Source: Puniceicoccales bacterium
GTDB lineage: Bacteria; Verrucomicrobiota; Verrucomicrobiia; Opitutales; JAIRLM01
NCBI GenBank assembly: GCA_031282565.1
Contig: JAITDL010000072.1
Location: forward strand, 1 to 9,178
Length of the DNA stretch: 9,178 nucleotides
Direction: 5' to 3'
Shown here piece after piece: positions 6,584 to 9,178 of the stretch (its first letter is position 1; every line of letters begins with the position of its first letter). Under the pieces are notes generated by a model that saw only the letters and a list, made by a program, of their open reading frames with translations, was not told where the DNA came from and did not search any database. Position numbers and translations under genes: made by a program.

Positions 6584-6739
6584 TGTGAATACTGTGAACA
6601 AGTCTGGGAGGCCGCACTGGAAGCCGCGCGCCAGGCGGACCGGCTGTGAATAATTTTGTGAACAAAATGTGAACAACTTTTTTATTCACCGGTTATTCAC
6701 CGGGTTATTCACCGTTTTCTGTGAATAACTTTTTTCACG
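6584..6739. repeat. DnaA box cluster (nine or more 9-mers)
   Basis: Against the consensus TTATNCACA, two exact boxes lie on the minus strand at 6645-6653 and 6720-6728 (TGTGAATAA on the plus strand). One-mismatch boxes on the minus strand are at 6584-6592 (TGTGAATAC), 6593-6601, 6657-6665 and 6668-6676 (each TGTGAACAA). One-mismatch boxes on the plus strand are at 6682-6690, 6693-6701 and 6705-6713 (each TTATTCACC). A weaker TTTTTCACG is at 6731-6739. The four from 6645 to 6676 and the three from 6682 to 6713 are spaced 11-12 bases apart, one helical turn. The two arrays face opposite ways around 6679, and the first pair (6584, 6593) abut directly. Confidence 0.85.
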
Positions 6740-6784
6740 TCGCAAACTTCCATCCTTTGGCTGTGGAACACATTTTTCAGACGC

Positions 6785-7639
6785 CTAGCGCCCGAGATTC
6801 AGCAGCAGTGACGCATCGGCGGGACTCATATATTTTGGCAGTTTTCCGTTCCATTTCTTCACGGCCTCGTAGGTTATGAGCGACGGGTTCTCCTGGAGCG
6901 CTTTCGCCCTGATTGCCAGGGATTCCGCCTCGGCCTGTGCGGAAACGAGCAGCTGCCGCGCTTCCTCCTCGATTTGCGCGGTGCGATTTTTGGCCTTAAG
7001 AGCATCCTGTTCAGCAGTTACCTTGCTTTCAATGGCCTTTTCGAAAGCCGCCGAGTAGGACATGGCGACGATCTGGAATCCTGACGAATTTATGTAGGTC
7101 TTGCCCAACTGGTTGCGCAGGCGTTCGAGAATTTCCCTGGTGGCCACTTCCCTGTTTGCCACCAAGTCCTGGGCGTTCCATTTGCCTATGACATCCTTGA
7201 TAATTCCTTCGATGGCAGGGGTTATTATTTTGTCCTGGTAGTCCGTGCCGACCTCCTGGTACATGCGGAAGACATTCGTGGGGTCGAGGTTATAGTTTAC
7301 GACGTAGACTATGCGCGCATGTTGGATGTCTCGGGTGTAGACCTGTGTTTCTGCAGTAACGCGTTGGGTTCGAACATCCATTGTCCGCATGTGCGAGATA
7401 AATGGCGTGATGAGATGGACGCCCTCGGGGTAGCTGTGCGGGGCCACTTTGCCGAGTGTAACCTTCACGCCCCGTTCGCCTGCGCCAACCATGGCTATGG
7501 GGTTCAGCAGATAGAGCGCTGCGGCCGCAACGGCGATAAAAATGACGCAGCCGATCAAAATTCTCAACTGCCTCGGGGTAAACGGGTTTTGACCTTGGCG
7601 GTGGAACACTCCACGGCCATAAACTTTGCCTTCATCCAT
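6785..7639 (-). CDS. Prohibitin-like SPFH-domain membrane protein
   Basis: This 284-residue protein belongs to the SPFH/prohibitin family. These are membrane-anchored proteins that form large rings and often regulate FtsH-type proteases or membrane organisation. A short polar N-terminus precedes one transmembrane helix (about 28-46, ILIGCVIFIAVAAAALYLL). The SPFH domain follows (about 48-210: VGAGERGVKVTLGKV, PEGVHLITPFI, MDVRTQRVTAETQVYTRD, VNYNLDP). Then comes a charged, Ala- and Glu-rich coiled coil (about 205-250), and an end KLPKYMSPADASLLLNLGR resembling prohibitin C-termini. HflC/HflK pairs share the fold, but only one SPFH gene is here and the tail is more prohibitin-like. ATG 7639 lies nine bases after the stop of the small membrane gene upstream, so the two probably form an operon. 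No clear ribosome binding site is seen. Transcription runs toward the putative origin. Confidence 0.88.
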   Translation of the reverse strand: MDEGKVYGRGVFHRQGQNPFTPRQLRILIGCVIFIAVAAAALYLLNPIAMVGAGERGVKVTLGKVAPHSYPEGVHLITPFISHMRTMDVRTQRVTAETQVYTRDIQHARIVYVVNYNLDPTNVFRMYQEVGTDYQDKIITPAIEGIIKDVIGKWNAQDLVANREVATREILERLRNQLGKTYINSSGFQIVAMSYSAAFEKAIESKVTAEQDALKAKNRTAQIEEEARQLLVSAQAEAESLAIRAKALQENPSLITYEAVKKWNGKLPKYMSPADASLLLNLGR

Positions 7640-7648
7640 GGGATTCGG

Positions 7649-7840
7649 CTATTCCAGCGCAAAGATCGCCAAAATCAAATAAATTGCAATGGTCAAACCG
7701 AGTAGAATGGAAAATCCAGCCAGCAATTTTCTGCCGTGGGAGGCGTAGAAATTTTTTCCGAGGGCGATGCACAGACTTATGAGCAGTGCGTTCAGAGCGA
7801 GAAATAACGCAAAGAAAAGAGCCATGAGCCGCAGCGCCAT
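7649..7840 (-). CDS. Small two-helix membrane protein, unknown function
   Basis: This 63-residue protein is almost wholly hydrophobic. One helix spans about residues 5-27 (LMALFFALFLALNALLISLCIAL), a short basic loop GKNFYASHGRK follows, and a second helix spans about 39-61. I do not recognise a family. It ends nine bases before the SPFH gene on the same strand, so it is probably cotranscribed and could act with that protein, which is inference. ATG 7840 gives the full first helix; ATG 7825, five codons later, is an alternative. Neither has a Shine-Dalgarno. Confidence 0.7.
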   Translation of the reverse strand: MALRLMALFFALFLALNALLISLCIALGKNFYASHGRKLLAGFSILLGLTIAIYLILAIFALE

Positions 7841-7926
7841 GGGCGGAGCATTGTCAAAGCGGCAAGCGTGTCAATGGCGGAATGAAATCCGCGGAAGAAA
7901 ATAGGTAAAAAATAGCACTAGCAGCA
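7841..7926. promoter_or_regulatory. Divergent intergenic region, possible promoters
   Basis: These 86 bases separate the minus-strand membrane-protein operon from the plus-strand block. Two TTGACA hexamers read on the minus strand at 7874-7869 and 7857-7852, 17 bases apart. The upstream one would place a -10 at ATGCTC, a weak match. On the plus strand an A-rich stretch (7897-7914) precedes ATG 7927 but has no good hexamer pair. A promoter in each direction is expected from the layout rather than shown. Confidence 0.3.
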
Positions 7927-8193
7927 ATGAACTTAGAGAGGCTAACAACAATTGCCGTTGCGGCATTGTTTGAGTCGTGCATAATCGCCATTGCAATGGA
8001 TGCAGCAAGATCAGTAAACGTGTCGGCTTTTAATTTTCAGTCTCCAGAACTAAACCGGAGAGGAACAAAGGAAAAACTCGCGCAAGCGGTCACCAAAAAG
8101 GCAATGCTTCTTTCATTGTTTACGACTGGAGAAGGAGCGGCCGTAAACGACTACACAATGGAAAAATCAAGAACGGAATCGAGCAAACATTGA
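7927..8193 (+). CDS. Short hypothetical protein with N-terminal hydrophobic segment
   Basis: The 88-residue product opens with MNLERLTTIAVAALFESCII, a hydrophobic run to about residue 24 that could be a signal peptide or anchor, though it contains Glu16 and lacks a clear cleavage site. The rest is polar and basic, then ends in a Ser/Glu/Lys-rich tail. I do not recognise a family. Its TGA overlaps the TTG start proposed for the next gene (TTGA), which would give translational coupling. The next gene's frame is also open back to 8034, across the last 160 bases of this one, so a -1 frameshift joining the two cannot be excluded. Base composition is more AT-rich than in gatA or prfA. No Shine-Dalgarno is evident before ATG 7927. 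Confidence 0.55.
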   Translation: MNLERLTTIAVAALFESCIIAIAMDAARSVNVSAFNFQSPELNRRGTKEKLAQAVTKKAMLLSLFTTGEGAAVNDYTMEKSRTESSKH

Positions 8194-8867
8194 AGACACC
8201 AGGCCTTTGTGCCCGCTTTTGCGAAGCACTGAAGGAATTTTTTGCGCGATTTTTCCAAGGTTATGACGCCACGACTGATGATCAGCGCGATGGAAAAATT
8301 ATGGACTTTACCGACAGAATAAATGCCGCAGCAAATTTTGATGAATTAGCCGACATATGCGGGATGTCCACGGGCGACTTGGAAAGAATCTGCATGGTGG
8401 TAAGAGAAAATATGGATAGCGATCTTTCATCAGCCCTTGGCGACGCAGGAAGGCAAATACGCGAAGCAAAGTTCGCCGAAATTCTCAGCACCATTGGTAG
8501 AGATCCAGTTGCTGGCCTTGTAGAACTTTTTGAATTTTTGCGACTTGAAAACGAACCTGTCATACTGAACCCTCATATCAAAACAGGAAACCCAGTTGAG
8601 AAAACGCCTGCACAAATAATTGCCGGCACATGTGAAAAAGACCGAGGGTTTGGATTTTTGACGGACAGAATAAAAAGTGCGCGATCTCTCGAAGAACTTA
8701 ACAGGGTGATAGCTGGTTTTTCCGGAACCTTCGAAGCGGGAGGGTTTAATTTAATGTGTCTACCCGGAGAGATGTGTGAAGGAGAAAATCTTGAATTGCT
8801 CAAGCAAGGTATCTTTCGTGCCTTGAGTCATTTCGCCAGGAGAGCTTTCGATCTACCGCGCAGATGA
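8190..8867 (+). CDS. Unrecognised protein with internal repeat
   Basis: This 225-residue, mostly helical-looking protein matches no family I recognise. Two segments resemble each other: residues 40-62 (DFTDRINAAANFDELADICG) and 157-180 (FLTDRIKSARSLEELNRVIAG). Each has the pattern F/L-TDRI-x(2)-A-x(3)-EL followed by a hydrophobic helix, which suggests a duplicated unit of roughly 115 residues. There is no membrane segment; the N-terminus has an amphipathic stretch (CEALKEFFARFFQGY). The start is uncertain: TTG 8190 overlaps the previous stop, ATG 8301 would remove 37 residues but keep both repeats, and the frame is open upstream to 8034. Composition is AT-rich compared with the left half (24 of 60 GC in 8281-8340 against 39 of 60 in 1921-1980). 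Its job is unknown; a lineage-specific or host-interaction protein is only a guess. Confidence 0.72.
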   Translation: MKTPGLCARFCEALKEFFARFFQGYDATTDDQRDGKIMDFTDRINAAANFDELADICGMSTGDLERICMVVRENMDSDLSSALGDAGRQIREAKFAEILSTIGRDPVAGLVELFEFLRLENEPVILNPHIKTGNPVEKTPAQIIAGTCEKDRGFGFLTDRIKSARSLEELNRVIAGFSGTFEAGGFNLMCLPGEMCEGENLELLKQGIFRALSHFARRAFDLPRR

Positions 8868-8934
8868 CCATAGAAAGTATACGAAATAGTGCGACCTAAC
8901 GTTCGGCGCATGGAGAAAAGCGTATAGCACAGCG

Positions 8935-9178
8935 ATGGAAACCAATGGCTATCAGCCGATCCACTGGCGTCGTTCTTTTTGGGATCCACTAACAGGAATT
9001 CCAAAAGAGCTTGAGGTCGAGACAGTTACACAGATTGCATTTCTCCAAGTAGGGGAGAACGGAAATAGGGAACTTGTCCGGAAATGCGCTGAAAAATCCT
9101 TGGCTGCGAGGAGCGTGTGCGGTGCCGTGATTGGCAGAGGAATTGCCCTTGGCTTACTTTTCGTAGCTGGCATCGTAC
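8935..9178 (+). CDS. Start of probable membrane protein, runs off window
   Basis: An open frame begins at ATG 8935 and is still open at the right edge (81 codons visible). It opens METNGYQPIHWRRSFWDPLT, continues with a polar, charged region to about residue 60, and then enters a Gly/Ala/Leu-rich hydrophobic stretch (GAVIGRGIALGLLFVAGIV) that looks like a membrane helix. The frame is open back to 8890, so a non-ATG start is possible. No clear ribosome binding site is seen. It lies 67 bases after the repeat-containing gene, on the same strand, with a small imperfect stem (8889-8910) between them but no T run. I do not recognise the family. It may be part of the same accessory block. Confidence 0.55.
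   Translation, partial: METNGYQPIHWRRSFWDPLTGIPKELEVETVTQIAFLQVGENGNRELVRKCAEKSLAARSVCGAVIGRGIALGLLFVAGIV

Larger units (their letters stand above)
6560..6739. other. Probable chromosomal replication origin (oriC)
   Basis: This gene-free stretch between tRNA-Arg and the SPFH gene has the two hallmarks of a bacterial oriC: an uninterrupted A/T run (6560-6579) next to a dense cluster of DnaA-box-like 9-mers in both orientations (6584-6739). Nothing here codes. In hand-counted 60-base lines to the left, C mostly exceeds G on the plus strand (4741-4800: 26 C, 13 G; 6301-6360: 25 C, 11 G). To the right, G tends to exceed C (7381-7440: 23 G, 12 C; 8221-8280: 16 G, 12 C), as expected at an origin. 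There are exceptions on each side (1441-1500 and 7441-7500). The neighbours are housekeeping genes, so a plasmid iteron origin is unlikely. No dnaA, dnaN or gidA gene is visible nearby, so the identification rests on the sites and the skew. Confidence 0.8.

Noticed and set aside
6584..6713. Plasmid-type iteron array
   Set aside because: The units match the DnaA box in both orientations rather than one longer direct repeat, no rep gene is nearby, and the flanks are chromosomal housekeeping genes.
8889..8910. Imperfect inverted repeat TGCG...CGCA with CC/GG, resembling a terminator or an integron-like recombination site
   Set aside because: The stem is only about six pairs with a bulge, there is no T run, and no integrase or cassette structure is visible.
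1..9178. CRISPR array, transposase or insertion sequence
   Set aside because: No regularly spaced 24-40-base repeats, no transposase-like frame and no terminal inverted repeats were seen.

Overview
The window reads as a chromosomal segment of a Gram-negative bacterium. It carries single-copy housekeeping genes: gatC, gatA, prfA, a TatD nuclease, a LolCD-type exporter and two tRNAs. It uses the standard code with TGA as stop. Having GatCA implies a lineage that makes Asn-tRNA and/or Gln-tRNA by transamidation, and a Lol-type exporter implies an outer membrane. The base composition, generally weak Shine-Dalgarno sequences and prohibitin-like SPFH protein would fit the PVC group (for example Verrucomicrobia), but that assignment is a guess.

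Layout. Bases 1-669 hold no gene I can identify: ambiguous open frames at the edge and a Cys-rich open frame (193-624) containing a broken direct repeat. From 670 a plus-strand cluster runs gatC, gatA, tRNA-Gly(CCC), prfA, all concerned with translation. prfA converges on, and overlaps by 36 bp, the end of a minus-strand cluster that is transcribed from the right: tRNA-Arg(CCT), tatD, lolC, lolD. In that cluster tatD/lolC overlap as ATGA and lolC/lolD overlap by 11 bp. In both clusters a tRNA lies immediately before a protein-coding start (16 and 21 bases), so the mRNA 5' ends are probably made partly by tRNA processing.

The most striking element is the gene-free stretch 6560-6780. It has a 20-base pure A/T run followed by at least nine 9-mers matching or nearly matching the DnaA box TTATNCACA in both orientations, many one helical turn apart. 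In the lines I counted by hand, C exceeds G on the plus strand in most lines to the left, and G tends to exceed C to the right. I read this as a probable chromosomal replication origin (oriC), sited between tRNA-Arg/tatD and an SPFH-protein gene and with no dnaA gene in view.

Right of it, on the minus strand, a small two-helix membrane protein and a prohibitin-like SPFH protein form a likely operon reading toward the origin. From 7927 the composition becomes more AT-rich. Here a plus-strand block encodes unrecognised proteins: a short protein with an N-terminal hydrophobic segment, a 225-residue protein with an internal repeat, and the start of a probable membrane protein that runs off the window. 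This block looks like lineage-specific or accessory material beside the origin.
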